Below are positions 41,701 to 54,147 of a stretch of DNA of 64,000 nt, piece by piece; positions within the stretch are counted from its first letter, which is position 1, and every line of letters begins with the position of its first letter. Under the pieces are notes generated by a model. It made no database searches and was not told the DNA's origin. It saw nothing but the letters and a program-made list of their open reading frames with translations. The DNA lies in contig JAQFVV010012420.1 of assembly GCA_028023455.1 (NCBI GenBank), forward strand, positions 8,387,194 through 8,451,193. Reading direction: 5' to 3'. The translations under genes were made by a program, and so were the position numbers. The stretch is from Epiperipatus broadwayi. Taxonomy: Eukaryota; Onychophora; Udeonychophora; Euonychophora; Peripatidae.

Positions 41701-42139
41701 CTAACTTTATATTATATTGCTTTGCAAACATTATTTCTTTTTTTAAATAAGAGTGATATCAATGTCTGTGAGCTTCTGATTTCTGAACTCACAACTACTA
41801 CTGAACTTTTATGGAGTTATATTTCCCACATGAACATTCATATCAAATTGATATCCAATCATATGACTATCTAGAAATTACTGCATTAAGTTTTCTTTTT
41901 GCAAGAAAGATTGTTTTTTTTTTTTTAAAAAATAATACTTATATATTAATTGAAAAACAAATTTCATTTTTTCAGAAATAAATATCTTAATTCTGTTCTT
42001 GTTTTTTATTTTTTAAAAAATAAAACATTTTATTTACACATCAATTAAAAATTTTTAATTTTTTTCAGAAATAAAGATGTTAATCTAATAATGAATAATA
42101 TTTAGTAGTGTAATTTTCACTAGAAAGGTAGGGATTGGC

Positions 42140-42300
42140 TTCTATCCACTTTTAATATCTTGTGGAAAGATATAATAATAAATATATGACCAAAAACATA
42201 TGAAAAATATCCCTGTATGATCCCCACAATGCATATTTTATGCTGAACCAGCACTCATCAATTTTCCCAGACCACAATCTCTTACACATATATTTTTCAT
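42140..42300 (-). repeat. Worn family A element fragment with dead hammerhead
   Basis: Reversed, a hammerhead-like series is visible at about 42226-42285: TTGATGA, stem GTGCT/AGCAT, AAAA instead of GAAA. Two core positions are changed. The flanking bases only loosely follow family A. Confidence 0.4.
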
Positions 42301-43639
42301 TGTTCAGTATATACATATATAAAAAAATTACTACAGTTTAATTAATAAGTGTTGATTTTTTTATTGTAATCATAATGTTTTGATGAAAAGTGCCTCTTAA
42401 TATTGTATTTCTTATTAATTGAAATATTTTCCAGATATAGAGGCACATATTTCTACTATTTCTTTTATAAAAAATATGCATTGGTCCATTTCTCTTGAAA
42501 CCCATAAATTTGTATGTCAATTTTTTTATATTCAGTGTATTCATCATAATAAAAAAAATTGAAAGCAAAATAAAAATTTAAAAACCAAGATAAAATTTGA
42601 GTTTTACTTTTGCTAATATATGATGTTTACCTGTGAAAATCACCATAAAAGCAAAAAAAATGCTCTCAGCATCATAGATTAAATCTATACATGGGTAGAT
42701 TCTACAAATAAATCTAGAAACTTCTGCATTACTTAAATTGAATTCAACATATTATAAGTACACATTCTCAGCACATAATGTTTTGGAATATTATGCTTCT
42801 GATAAAATGAAATAGTAGTATTATACTGATAGGAGAGAGGAAAAGATGTTGAGAAAGTAAGAAATATTTTATTTTAATTAAATTTTAATTCAATATTTGT
42901 ATTTAGCATGGGTTTAAAAAGATATTTTATACAGGGCTGCAGAAAGGAATTTGCTGTTAACCGAAAAGAGATTCTTTGATTCTTCTTGGAGTTATTAAAA
43001 GAACCAAGCAGGACAAATTCCTAATGTCTTCTCCATATGATCTTGTTGTATAATATTAATAAACTTTGATGGATAATATAATTAATTTCAAACAATGCCA
43101 TAGACCTGTCCCATTCGAATGCATTGACTGAAGCACTAAAATCAATATGTAAATGCCTCATATTTTTGACACTTTTTGGCATTCAACTAGCAACAAAAAA
43201 TATTTTTATAGTGTTTTTTGACTTTCTAAAACCACATTAACTTTGTAGTAACCATTCATCTATAATTGGAAAAAGAAAACAGAGTCTATCCTGGATTTCT
43301 TTACACTGCAAAAAAAAAAAGAAATTTTTTTGCTTTGCTGTCAAATGGTTACTGCAGGCATTACTTTATTTAAAAAAGTAACCAATCTTGACATGAACAC
43401 CCAACACACATGTATAACAAAAACCAATAGTATAAATTACCACCAAGCTGAATTGTTTATAATTGCTTGCCATAGTTTTCATTTTACATATTTTTATAGT
43501 TTTATTTTTGTTTTCTTTTTCTATCTGATTTACAATTTAATAAAACTCTAGGCCATCAGACTCCATCTATTTTCTTTATGCATTTTTTTCACTCTGTATA
43601 TTTTTGAACCAATTTTATAACTGAAACACTGGCTTACTA

Positions 43640-44045
43640 TATAGGGTATGTGAGCACAGACTTTCACACAAACCACCACTCTCCACTCTATCTAATAACA
43701 CTGATACTCATATATATTGAAGAGATAAAATAATCACCAATATAAATAATTCATGCTAAACCAGCAATCATCAGTTGGTCCAGATTATCATCTCTACACA
43801 TATATACTATAAGTGCTCAGATGTATATTAAGAGAGACAATCTTCATACTTTAATGGACAGGCTTCAGTCTACTCCACACTCCAACTTTTCAATCGTCCA
43901 TCCAATTGAAAATCTGATGATGGAATGCTCAAAGGCTACCCTGAGGCTAAGAATCTTGTCACACCCATGTTGACATAAGGTCAATCTGAACCTCACATGT
44001 ACAGGACAAAATCCATTTAATATATATGCAAGGATGAGAAGACAT
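43640..44045 (-). mobile_element. Family A SINE-like element, reverse copy
   Basis: Reversed, it reads from GTAGAGATGTCTTCTCATCC through CAACATGGGTGTGACAAGAT, the ATCAGATTTTCAATTGGATG block, the hammerhead (43731-43790) and the end GTGAAAGTCTGTGCTCAC. It abuts the plus-strand copy at 44046 head to head, and the junction falls at the hammerhead region of that next copy. Confidence 0.65.
43731..43790 (-). ncRNA. Hammerhead motif, family A, one core change
   Basis: On the minus strand: GATAATC, ACCAA, CTGATGA, TGCT-loop-AGCA, GAAT, a longer stem III region, TTGGT, GATTA. Stem I is kept in both its inner (ACCAA/TTGGT) and outer (TAATC/GATTA) helices. The last base of GAAA is changed to T, and stem III no longer pairs well, so this copy is probably inactive. 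Confidence 0.55.
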
Positions 44046-44165
44046 CTCTACAATGAAATACATATATTGGTGATTATTTATCTTTTCAACATATATGTGT
44101 TTAAGTGTATCAGTGTTATTAGATAGAGTGGAGAGTGGTGGATCATGTGAAAGTCTGTGCTCATA

Positions 44166-44167
44166 TA

Positions 44168-44236
<69 letters not shown>
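44166..44236. repeat. TA microsatellite within a family A element
   Basis: About 35 TA units lie between CTCATATACC and GACACAGG of tandem family A units. The other copies have only short ATAT here, so it expanded inside the element. Confidence 0.93.
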
Positions 44237-44242
<6 letters not shown>

Positions 44243-44531
44243 GGTATATAATAAGCCTGTGTTTCAGTTATTACATTGTAGAGATGTCTGCCCATCCTTG
44301 CATATGTATTAAATGTATTATGTCCTATACATGTTGGGTTCAGATTGACCTTATGTCAACATGGGTGTGACAAGATTCTCAGCCTCAGAGTGGCCATTGA
44401 GCATTCCATCATCAGATTTTCAATTGGATGGATAGTTGGAATGTGGAGTAGATTGAAGTCTGTCCATTAAAGTATAAAGATTGTCTATCTTAATATACAT
44501 CTGAGCACTTATAGTATATATGTGTAGAGAT

Positions 44532-44590
44532 GATAATCTGGACCAACTTGCTGGTTTAGCATGAAATACGTATATTGGTGATTATTTATC
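44532..44590 (+). ncRNA. Hammerhead motif, family A, inactivated by a 6-base core deletion
   Basis: It has GATAATC, ACCAA, then CT directly followed by TGCTGG: GATGAT is missing from the CTGATGAT of other copies. GAAA, the ATACGTAT stem III and TTGGTGATTATT are intact. The deletion removes the catalytic core, so cleavage is not expected. Confidence 0.6.
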
Positions 44591-45295
44591 TTTTCAATAT
44601 ATGTGTTTAAGTGTATCAGTGTTATTAGATAGAGCGGAGAGTGATGGGTCGTGTGAAAGTCTGTGCTCACATACCCTTTATATTACCAATTTTATATATA
44701 ACCAGATTTTTATCTAGTGTTAATGCTCTATTTTTTTCTATATTATTATATTCTGAAAATGTATCTAAATTTTTGATTACTGCTGCTTTTATTTATTAAG
44801 GGTTTTTCCTCATTACTATGTTTTACTAATATTACTTTAATGAAAATATACTATTATTAAGTGCTGAATATCTTTAATTGTATAGAAGGAAATTAATTTC
44901 TGATCATGCACTCTTTATTAACTGTTATAAATATCTGCACACACACCCATGCATGCTCAGTGATTAATTTTCTTCTACACAATTACAGATTTTCAGCACT
45001 TAATAATAGTAGATTTACATTTATTCATAATTAATATACATCTATGGATAAAAATAAGACTGTCTTTTTCCTATGATAAATTAACTAAATTTATACAATT
45101 CAATTGTCGATTTACATCAGGCATGCAATAGATGCAAGACCTTATATAAACACAATCAGTAAAGGTTGGTATATGTGTATATAAATATGATTTAAGGTTA
45201 AGTGATTCACTTAAGCTGTTAAAACTCTTACTGATGGGTGAGTGCATGAAGATTTATAATAATTAAGAAAAAGCACATGATTAGAAGTACTAATT

Positions 45296-45880
45296 ATAAT
45301 CCGAAATTGTTCAAGTGTATCAGTGTTATGAGATAGTCTGGAGAGTGATGGGTTGTGTGAAAGTCTGTGCTCATATACCCTATACAATACATATATAGAC
45401 ACAGGTATATAATAAGCCTGCATGTTCCAGTTATTACATAGTAGAGATGTCTGCCCATCCCTTGTATATGTATTAAATAGATTATATCCTGTACATGAGG
45501 GGTCAGATTGACTTTAGATCAACATGGGTGTGACATGAATCTCGGCCTCAGAGTGGCCTTTGAGCATTACATCATCAGATTTTCAATTGGATGGATGGTG
45601 GAAGAGTTGGAGGGTGGAGTACATTGAAGCCTGTCCATTAAAGTATGAGGATTGGCTATCTTAATATATATATATATATATATCTGAACACTTATAGCAT
45701 ATATGTGTAGAGATGGTAATCTGGACCAACTGATGATTGCTGGTTTAGCATGAAATACGTATATTGGTGATTATTTATCTTTTCAAGATATATGTGTTCA
45801 AGTGTATCAGTGTTATGAGATAGTGTGAAGAGTGGTGTGTTGTGTGAATGTCTGTGCTCATATACCATATATATAAAAGT
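45296..45880 (+). mobile_element. Family A tandem copies (partial plus full, intact hammerhead)
   Basis: A 3' partial unit (GTTCAAGTGTATCAGTGTTA to GAAAGTCTGTGCTCATATAC) is followed by a full unit from ACAGGTATATAATAAGCCTG through GGATGGATGG to TGTCTGTGCTCATATACC. It repeats the organisation at 44046-44690. The hammerhead of the full unit has an intact core. Confidence 0.6.
45712..45780 (+). ncRNA. Type I hammerhead ribozyme motif, family A, core intact
   Basis: The order is outer stem I AATC (45718-45721), inner stem I ACCAA (45725-45729), CTGATGA (45730-45736), TGCT/AGCA stem II, GAAA (45752-45755), stem III ATACGTAT (fully palindromic), site TA with cleavage expected after 45763, TTGGT (45764-45768), GATT (45769-45772). 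A fully palindromic stem III suggests the ribozyme could work as a dimer, as reported for newt satellite hammerheads. It lies about 200 bp before the exon at 45989. Confidence 0.72.
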
Positions 45881-45988
45881 ATTATTTAAAAAAATATTTT
45901 TTTAAAATATTATTTTATTAATATATATATATAAATTAAGCTTAGAAACAAAGTAATTTTAATTCATTTATTTGTTTATTTATTTTAG

Positions 45989-46073
45989 CCAAGCCAATAA
46001 AAAATTACAAGATAGCAATGATAATCTACGTACAGCATTGGAAGCAGCAAATGCTGCTTTAAAACGAGAACGG
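45989..46073 (+). CDS. RASEF: Conserved coiled-coil end exon of a RASEF-like gene (identifying exon)
   Basis: This exon is 85 nt. It completes a Leu codon and reads QANKKLQDSNDNLRTALEAA, then NAALKRER. The acceptor is TTTATTTTAG| and the donor is CGG|GTTAGA, weaker than the others but usable. It enters in phase 2 and leaves in phase 0. The motif NKKLQDSNDNLRTALE is the most family-specific part of the window: vertebrate RASEF has a near-identical block at the end of its coiled coil, before the linker to the Rab domain. CRACR2A and RAB44, the related EF-hand large Rabs, are the alternatives. The name is a recognition from memory, not an alignment. Confidence 0.82.
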
Positions 46074-46605
46074 GTTAGACAATCATTTTTGATTTTAATT
46101 CCTTAATGATTTTTTTTGTAATGCTATTTGATTTTGATTTTTAATTTTGTATCTCTAACATTTTTTTTGAATGTATAATTAAAAACTTTAAAATCTTTAA
46201 TTACATTTTAATTAATATGGCAATTAAAATATTTAGATCAAACAATTTTGGTAAACATTTTAATTTAGTTGATTGTTTGAACCTATTATCTTCTTAATGC
46301 CAATTAAATTATCAAAGAAAAAGGAGATTCCATCAATAATCTTTTTATTTCATATTTTCACAAAGAGAGTTTATCAGTTTAAATCACTTACTAATTATAA
46401 TATAGAGTTATAATTGTTCTAAACTGAGCTACAATTAGATATCTTGTGTAATCTTTAGCATTCTGCAACAAGTTAGTTTATTGTTTACAAATATTTTTAT
46501 TAATCTCTTTGTATTATATTTACTTATCATTCAATTTAGTGCAGTAAATTTATCACTGCCTTGATAGTCATTTCATTCTAAAGTTAAATGAGGTAGCATT
46601 TTCTT

Positions 46606-46868
46606 TTACTACTATTACTATTGATTTTACTACTATTGCTACTACTATGACTACTACTGCTTTTACTACTACTACTACTACTGCTACTGCTACCACTACC
46701 ATTGCTATTGCTACTGCTGCTGCTACTACTGCTACTACTACCATTACTACTACTACTACCACTACTATCACTACTACTACTACTACTACTATGACTACTA
46801 CTGCTATGATTACTACTACTATGACTACTACTACTACTGCTACTACTGCTATGACTACCACTACTATA
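46606..46868. repeat. Imperfect ACT/CTA microsatellite
   Basis: About 85 trinucleotide units (ACT with GCT, ATT, ACC and ATG variants) begin 530 bp after the exon at 45989-46073. They give artificial poly-Thr and poly-Val frames on the two strands. Confidence 0.93.
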
Positions 46869-49800
46869 ATCCTGTTTTTTTTCTTCCCTGATTTTTTCAT
46901 TTCTTATATAAATTTAGGCTTTTTAATTCAATTATTGTAAACACTTTCATCTAGATAGTTTTTTAAAATTCATTCTTTAAAATATTTGTTATATTTAAAG
47001 AAAAACATTACCTTTATTTAATGCACATACTGCATATTTTATATGTATTATCATGCATTACATCTATCAAATATTTATCTAAGTTTGTCAATTACTTAAT
47101 TATGATCTCTTACATTATGTATATATGGACAGCACATTTTCAAAGCAAGGCAAATTTAAATGTCATTCTCATATTACAAAAAATCTATTTACATTTCTGT
47201 TTTTATTGTAAAGATTGGCATCTTTATGAAAATTTTGTCTTTAAAAAAAAACATGTTTTTTTAAAAATATTTTACAATTTTCTACAATCTTAGACATTGT
47301 TCATAATCAAGATTTAATTTTTTATTTTAAATATTCTCTAAGAAGATCATCTCCTGATGTGATGAAGTTAACAGGAAATTCTATAGATTTTTGAAATATT
47401 AAAGACTTGGAAGTTAATAAATTCAATTTGCAACCATTTCCATTTAAAAATAAATAAATTAAAAAGCCATTTTAGCAATAAAAGAAAAAAATTAATGGTT
47501 TTAATTACATATCTAAAGATTATTCCAAAATACGTGTTGTCTTAGTCATATTAGAAAATAAAATAATTGTCACAAAAACATTTTTTTAATTACTAAAAAT
47601 TTGAAAATATATTAAATTAATCCTTCAACAATAAAATTTTTTGAAAAATAAAATCTCACTTGGAGAATTCCCAAACTGTATCTGCTAATCATGAAGAAAA
47701 CATCAAATACTCTTTATCTAAGTCAGTAAACTATAACAGTTACCAAAAAATTCTCAATTGTTATCATATATTTAATAGAGCACAATTGATATAAACAGGC
47801 CCCAAGATCATTTAAATAATATAATAATTTAATTGTATAGACAGTAAACAATCTCAGTATAGTTTCAAACTTTTACCTGTCGAATAAATACTCTTCTATT
47901 ATAAAGCAACACTAGTAAAAAATATTCCGTTATTTCAAATATTTATATTTCAAGAAACCAGCAATCAAAAAAAATGTTTGTGTGAAAAGTTTTACAGACA
48001 AATTATATTTCCATTTAAGAAATAATTGATGCCATTAGCAAGTAAAACAAATATTTTCTAGTTTGTTTCTTAGAAAAATTACAATAATTTTGGAGCAATA
48101 AATTCTTAGACTGAAAACTACACTCCATAACTTTGCTTCTCAATCTATTTTTAACTTTGAAACAGACTATATTATTATTGTTTATTTGTTTGTTTTTAAT
48201 TTTATTTCTAAATGGTATAAATTATGATTTGATTAGAAGTATAATTTATCTTCTGAATAATATCAATTTTTTATATTAATTAACGAGTTAAAAACATTAC
48301 ATTAGATTATAACTTAACATTATCTTCAATTACCTATCCTATGTTGCTAAAAGTCTGCATTTTAATCAAATATTTTATCATGATAATATCTAAAACCTAA
48401 GCATTAATATGATATTGTATTTGCTTGGTTAAGTCTAATACTTGAAAGAATAAAATCAAGTTCATATAAATTATTTTTGAACAAAAAAAAAGCAATCTTT
48501 TATATTAAAAAAAACGAGTTCATAAAACAAATTATAGAGAACTGAAAGTTTATGAAACATTGATTTAATTAAATATCTAAGCTTAACTCATTTCCAAATA
48601 TTGTTAAATCATATAGACAATTTATAACTACTAAAAAATGACAAAATATTTATTAAAATTATTTTTTAATATTCTGCTGTTTTATCCTGATGGATAATTG
48701 TATGAGATTAATATGCTATTTCAGAGAAAATATAGATAAAAATAAATATACCAGCAACATGTGGCCTACCTCTCTATAAAACTAATTTTTTTTTCAAAAT
48801 ATGCACTTTTTTAAACTACAATTTAGATTAGCAATATTTAAACTTAATTATAATTGTAACTTATTTACTTATTATGTTTAAATAATAAACAAAAAATATT
48901 TTTAATACACTAAAAAGTTGTGGAAATATGCAATAAGATTTTAAACTCCCATAAGTAATGTTTAATTCTTACTTTGAACACTCTCATTTGCTTTTAATTC
49001 TTGAAAATACATTTCTTTACATATTTCCCAGCAAAATTGGCATTTTAATAAAATAAGATATCTATCTGATTTTACAATATTGTAGATAGATCTGGCCTAA
49101 TTATGACCAGTTCAAATTTACAGTCTATTGATTCAGCATAAGCATGCAAATGCTTTTAATAATATATACATGCCTAAATATGTTAATAATTTTAATAATC
49201 ATATAAATAAATAATAAAATATTAACAATGCATTTTCTGAAAATATATACTAATATTTATGGAACATTGTAATAAACTTTGAAGCACATACCATAATAAG
49301 CGATTAGAATCATTTTAACAAATTTAAAAAGCATACCTCTTTTTGTACCAATGCTAAATTCTTATTTAGTCAAAAATGGACCATTTTGGTTCTAATAAAT
49401 TAGTATTAGTAGGAAAAATAATGTTTTTACAAGTTGGTTAAAATGATTAGTAAATGTGAGAATTATTATGATAAGCTCATCAGAGTTTATAACAGTTCTT
49501 TATATTTATTTATAATAAAATGTTAAAGAAAAGTTGTGTTTTTCTGGATTTGCATACTCATAAAAATAGCTATCTACTTTAAAATTTGTACAATAACTTG
49601 GCCTAAAAATAAAACCTATTAAACCTATGGGAAAATGCTATTAATGGACAATGGGGTAAAAAGAGTAGTTTAGCCATGGAAACTATCAATGGCAATTGAT
49701 GGTTTTCCTAGCAACATCTCTGCTAAAACATATTTGTATCTTATTTACATGAAAATGACCCCAAACATTAATTTGTTTATATCATAATAAATTCTTGAAA

Positions 49801-52733
49801 AATTGTATGTTGTAGCCTTTTTAGTTACATTATTGTATGGGTGTTGTTAAAGGTCAATTTTAGTAAAAATAAATAAATTTTATGTAATTATTGATAAAAA
49901 AAACCTATTATTTAATTTATACAAGTTAAATGAATTGTTTCATAAGTCTTAAATTCGAGTTAATTTTTTTTAGATAATTATAATCTGTATAAGTTATAAT
50001 TTGGAGTATTTGTTTTGAAAATAAAAAAGTAAATGATAATTAAAATAATGTAAAGTATCTTTAATCAGTAATTATGATGATTAAAATTAATATTTCTTAT
50101 AGTTTATTAATAATAAATTTGAAAATTAATACTTGTTACTTTAAACATATTTTATTAATGGTAAAATAAAGGTGAATGAGATGTGTGTTAATAGATATGT
50201 GTACACATTGATTTAATAATAAAAAATGTACTTCCTGTTAAAGTAGTCAATTTGTTAATTATATAAATAATAAATGTTACTTTTAATAATATAAATGTTA
50301 TAAAAGTTCATAAAATCAATAACTAGAATAACAGTGTAAATTATAAAACTTAGGTGATAAAATTTGAATTTAAATAAAGATTATTTTTTTATTAAAATAT
50401 AATTTAATTTTGCATTATTAAAATTGATAAACATTTGTTTAATAACATTAGTTTTAATTCATTTTTAAAACTGTAGACAGTAATTGATATTCATTTTAAC
50501 AAGATATCTGAAGGTAATTAACTAATCAGATATTGTAAATTTTACCTCTAAATAGAGTTAAGCAGGCAATAAAAAAATCAGGAAATCATTGGTAGAGAAA
50601 CTTTTTTTTCTAAAATTTAAGTGGTAATTTATTAAAATTTTATTAATAGTAGTAATATAATTCTAAATACATGGAAATTAATTTTTTAGAAGTTTGATAA
50701 TAAATTTCATCATGGAATAAAAGTAAACTATCCTCATTGGTGCTCTAAATATGCCAACTACAAACTTTTGATAATGATTGGAATAGAACTTTATTCACTT
50801 GGATAAAGTGTACTTCAACAAAAGAAATTGTGTACTACTTAAACATTTTTGCTGCTTAAAATGAAAGGATTATAAGAAAAATATTTCTTAATAATTTTTA
50901 TATGCTATATGATAGAAAACATTTTATGCTAAATCTTATCTTTATTAGTGATAAAGATAATTACTTATATTCATTAAGACTATTAATATTTAAAGATATG
51001 AATTTATTTATGACATTGCTAAGTTGATAATTGCATAAGAGAAGAAAAACATTATGTAAATTAAGTCTTATTGAAAAGTTAATCATTATTGACTATAATA
51101 TAATTTAGATATATCAATATTTTAAATATTAATTATTCAAAGAAGTAATGTTAGAATTTCTAATTCTACAAGTATATGTTTTGAAATATAATGAAGAAAA
51201 TGAAACTTTAAAAACCACATGGTGAAATATATTTAATAAATTGGGAAGTAATCATATGGATGTCATAGAAGGAAAGAATGAACTTATGCTCCAATAATCT
51301 ATTATTGTTGATGAACAATTCTAATTTGGATTTTTATTTCTATTTGCAAATTATTATATAAGTAATGGTGAAGAGCATGAAGGGGAGAGAAAAAGAGGAA
51401 AGAAATTTCTCTTCTTTCAAGCAACAGTTGTTTATTGATGTCCTCATGGAAACCATACTCCCAACTAAGCTGTGTTGTAATTTTTTATTTATTTCAAGAA
51501 GTTTAAGAAAACTTTCTTTTTGTATTATTTTATTTGAATTGATTATAGTATTAATATAGTATTGAGTATTTAAAATTATTTATGTTATATCTTGTGTTAG
51601 ATTTAAGTTTTTTAATAGTTTTGTATAAAAATTATTTTTATTGATTATAATTCTATGAAGTGGTGATATTTACAAGAGAATAAATAGTGATAATCATAAA
51701 TTATTATGAATAAGGTAATATTTTAATAAAATATAAATATTGGTATCTAATTTAAGCATGGAATCAGATAAATAAAGATGTGTGATATTTATAATATATA
51801 AACTTAAATGAAAGTATATGACAAAGAATTGAATTAATTTATGATGATATCTTTACAAATTTAAGATAAATTATTTATTATATTGATAAATTTTGTCATA
51901 AAACTATTTGTTTGGTTTTAATCTTCTCAGTATATTAAAAGTATTATAATGGGTTAATAATAAGTTTAGATGTTATGAGAGAAGTAATGTATTATATTTT
52001 ATGTGATGTAAGTATCTCATAAGAAATGTCAGATTTTTAAGTAGTGGTATGGAAAAGTATATCTATTAGAAATCCTGTAATGTTGTGGATATGTTTATTT
52101 GGGTCAAACATGACAAAGTATAGAAAAAGTTGGAATATTTATGATATAATAGATAGTGACATTTCAAAATCTATAAGAGCTTGAAATTGTAATCATGATA
52201 TAAAATTAAGATTGACACAATATTATATATGACATTAAGTTACATTTAGTCCATGATATTGTTCTTATAATTTTGTAAGATAACTATCCCACACTTTTTA
52301 TCATGTTGCAAGAATGATAAAATAACAAATGGAATATTAAAGAATATAAAAAGAAATATTCTATGAATGTTTTATTTGATATAAATATAAAATGAGAGTA
52401 TAAGATATAAATGATATAATATTGAAAAAATATCTGACATAAAATGCCATATCTTAATGAATGTCTAAAATAATCAAGCATTATTTTATAATGAAATAAT
52501 AAAATATAAAAAATAAATATAAGCTATAGAATTGCAATTAAACAATAATATTGTATAAAGGTTAAAGGTGAAGGAGTTACAATGTAAATGAATATATTTA
52601 TGAAATATTTCTATTTGGGGAATGTACAACTTACAAAAAAATTAAGTCAGATGTCCCATGACCTAATTTAATAAGCTTGCATTTACAAATGTTATATATA
52701 GACCTCGCAAAATAAGCTTTTAGCAAACTTTGA

Positions 52734-52795
52734 GAATATCCCTTTCCCAGACCAGTTTCTGCTACTGGTATTATCAGTGAAGTGCCAGGATATTC
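52734..52795 (-). ncRNA. Hammerhead motif, family C, G8 changed
   Basis: On the minus strand: stem I GAATATCC, TGGCACTTCA, core CTGATAA (G8 to A), stem II TAC/GCA with a CAGTA loop, GAAA, stem III ACTGGT, C, TGGGAAA, GGATATTC. The outer stem I pairs perfectly over 8 bp and is unrelated in sequence to that of family B. Comparison with 54084 suggests that the ancestral copy had an intact core. Confidence 0.55.
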
Positions 52796-52962
52796 AAGCA
52801 TTAGATTAAAAATACCAGGACAAGCCAGCACTTTATCTAATATATAACTATTAAGTATTAAACAAGGCAAAACTATACAGTACTGCCACCCTGTGCCAAC
52901 CAGAGTAATTAATGGATGCCAGAATGCTTGTGCATAAAATCCCTATCTAATGCATACTCATC

Positions 52963-53007
52963 CAATATCCCCAGACTGGCCTTCATCAGTGAGGAGCTTT
53001 GGATCTG
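52963..53007 (-). ncRNA. Hammerhead relic, family B, stems II and III deleted
   Basis: On the minus strand: ATCCAA, AGC, TCCTCA, CTGATGA, AGGCC, AGTC, TGGGGA, TA, TTGGAT. Stem I and the CTGATGA box match 32494, but the segment with the rest of stem II, GAAA and most of stem III is missing, so it cannot cleave. Confidence 0.55.
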
Positions 53008-53401
53008 AGAGCACTGCACCTAGATCTTAGGATCTAATGCAAACCTCCAGCAACCACCTTTTATCTCTACTTAACTATAAAACTATGAGAATGAAATTGA
53101 AAACACAAAAATATTTTCAATCTAAGCTCAATAGCTTATATAGTCATATGGGTCTGAACTCAGTTCAGTATCCATACATTTTGGTGTCTTTGGCTCTTTA
53201 ACAACCACAGCCACCACTATACTATTAGGCAGGATTGGTGTTAAACCATAAAGCATCACATGATCATGATCTCTTATACTAGCACATAATTGTTTATAAA
53301 CAAGGCAAAAACTCTCTATACAGTACTGCCACCCTGTGCCAACCAGAGTAATCAATGGATGCCAGAAGGCTTGTGAATAAAATCCCTATCTAATGCCTAT
53401 T

Positions 53402-53481
53402 CATCCAATATCCCCAGACTAGTTTCTGGCACCTCACTGACAAAGGCCACAAGCCAGAAACTAGTCTGGGGATATTGGATG
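53402..53481. ncRNA. Hammerhead relics, family B, at the centre of an inverted repeat
   Basis: The plus strand has CCTCACTGACAA, GGCCACAAGCC, AGAAACTAGTC and TGGGGATATTGGAT (53431-53481). The CTGATGA box is changed to CTGACAA and the outer 5' stem is lost. The minus strand 53402-53430 holds a second half motif facing it. The reversal point lies in the ribozyme itself. Confidence 0.5.
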
Positions 53482-54083
53482 AGTAGACATTAGATAGGAA
53501 TTTTATGCACAAGCCTTCTGGCATCCATTGATTACTCTGGTTGGCACAGCGTGGCAGTACTGCATAGAGAGTTTGCCTTGTTTATAAACAATTATGTGCT
53601 AGTATAAGAGATGGTGATCATGTGATGCTTTATGGTTTAACACCAATCCTGCCTAATAGGATAGTGGTGGCTATGGTTGTTAAAGAGCCAAAGACACCAA
53701 AATGTATGGGTGCTGAACTGAGTTCAGACCCATATGATTACTCTGGTTGACACAAGGTGGCAGTACTGTATAGAGAGTTTTGCCTTGTTTATAAATAATT
53801 ATGTGCTAGTATAAGAGATAGTGATCATGTGATGTTTTATTTATTAAGTATTAAATTAGGTCATGTGACATCTTTTTTTTTGCTATTAAGGTTTTGGCGA
53901 TTTTATATTGCTAAAGCTATTAATATATGATGTGTCCTAACTTAGTTCAGTCCCATATGGTTATTTAAGTTAGATAGCTGGATTGGAAGACATATGGATG
54001 TCTGAAAATTTCAGATTTTCTATTTAATAGTTATACATTAGATAAAGTGCTGGGCTTATCCTGCTATTTTTAATCTAATGTTT

Positions 54084-54147
54084 GAATATCCTATCACTTC
54101 ACTGACGATGCCAGTAGCAAAAACTGGTCTAGGATTGGGGATATACT
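54084..54147 (+). ncRNA. Hammerhead motif, family C, two core changes
   Basis: It has GAATATCC, TATCACTTCA, CTGACGA (U7 to C), stem II TGC/GCA with a CAGTA loop (pairs fully), AAAA in place of GAAA, ACTGGT, C, then GGGGATATAC, which pairs with the first element except for one base. It is probably inactive. Its differences from 52734 fall at other core positions. Confidence 0.52.

Larger units (their letters stand above)
44046..44690 (+). mobile_element. Family A tandem copies (partial plus full)
   Basis: The first, partial unit begins at ATGAAATACATATATTGGTG, exactly in the hammerhead, and runs to GTGAAAGTCTGTGCTCATAT. After a TA microsatellite (44166-44236), a full unit follows from CAGGTATATAATAAGCCTGT to CTGTGCTCACATACCC, with its own hammerhead at 44532. 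Hammerhead to hammerhead is about 510 bp including the microsatellite. This head-to-tail arrangement with units bounded by ribozyme sites resembles retrozyme dimers. Confidence 0.6.
38739..45988 (+). other. Intron 3 (about 7.2 kb)
   Basis: This intron runs from GTAAGT to TTTTAG. The stretch 38800-42100 is A+T-rich with nothing recognisable. From 42140 to 45880 it holds a cluster of SINE-like hammerhead elements in both orientations, plus a TA microsatellite at 44166. Confidence 0.75.

Noticed and set aside
44095-44370. Frames with repeated Ile-Tyr in the 44-46 kb region and their minus-strand partners
   Set aside because: They arise from the TA microsatellite and family A elements, and recur only because the element does.
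46568-46940. Long frames on both strands rich in Val/Ala or Thr
   Set aside because: They are translations of the ACT/CTA microsatellite.
52631-53355. Two minus-strand frames of 75-79 residues
   Set aside because: They lie in the nested repeat cluster. Equivalent positions in the inverted copies have stops, so no coding constraint is seen.
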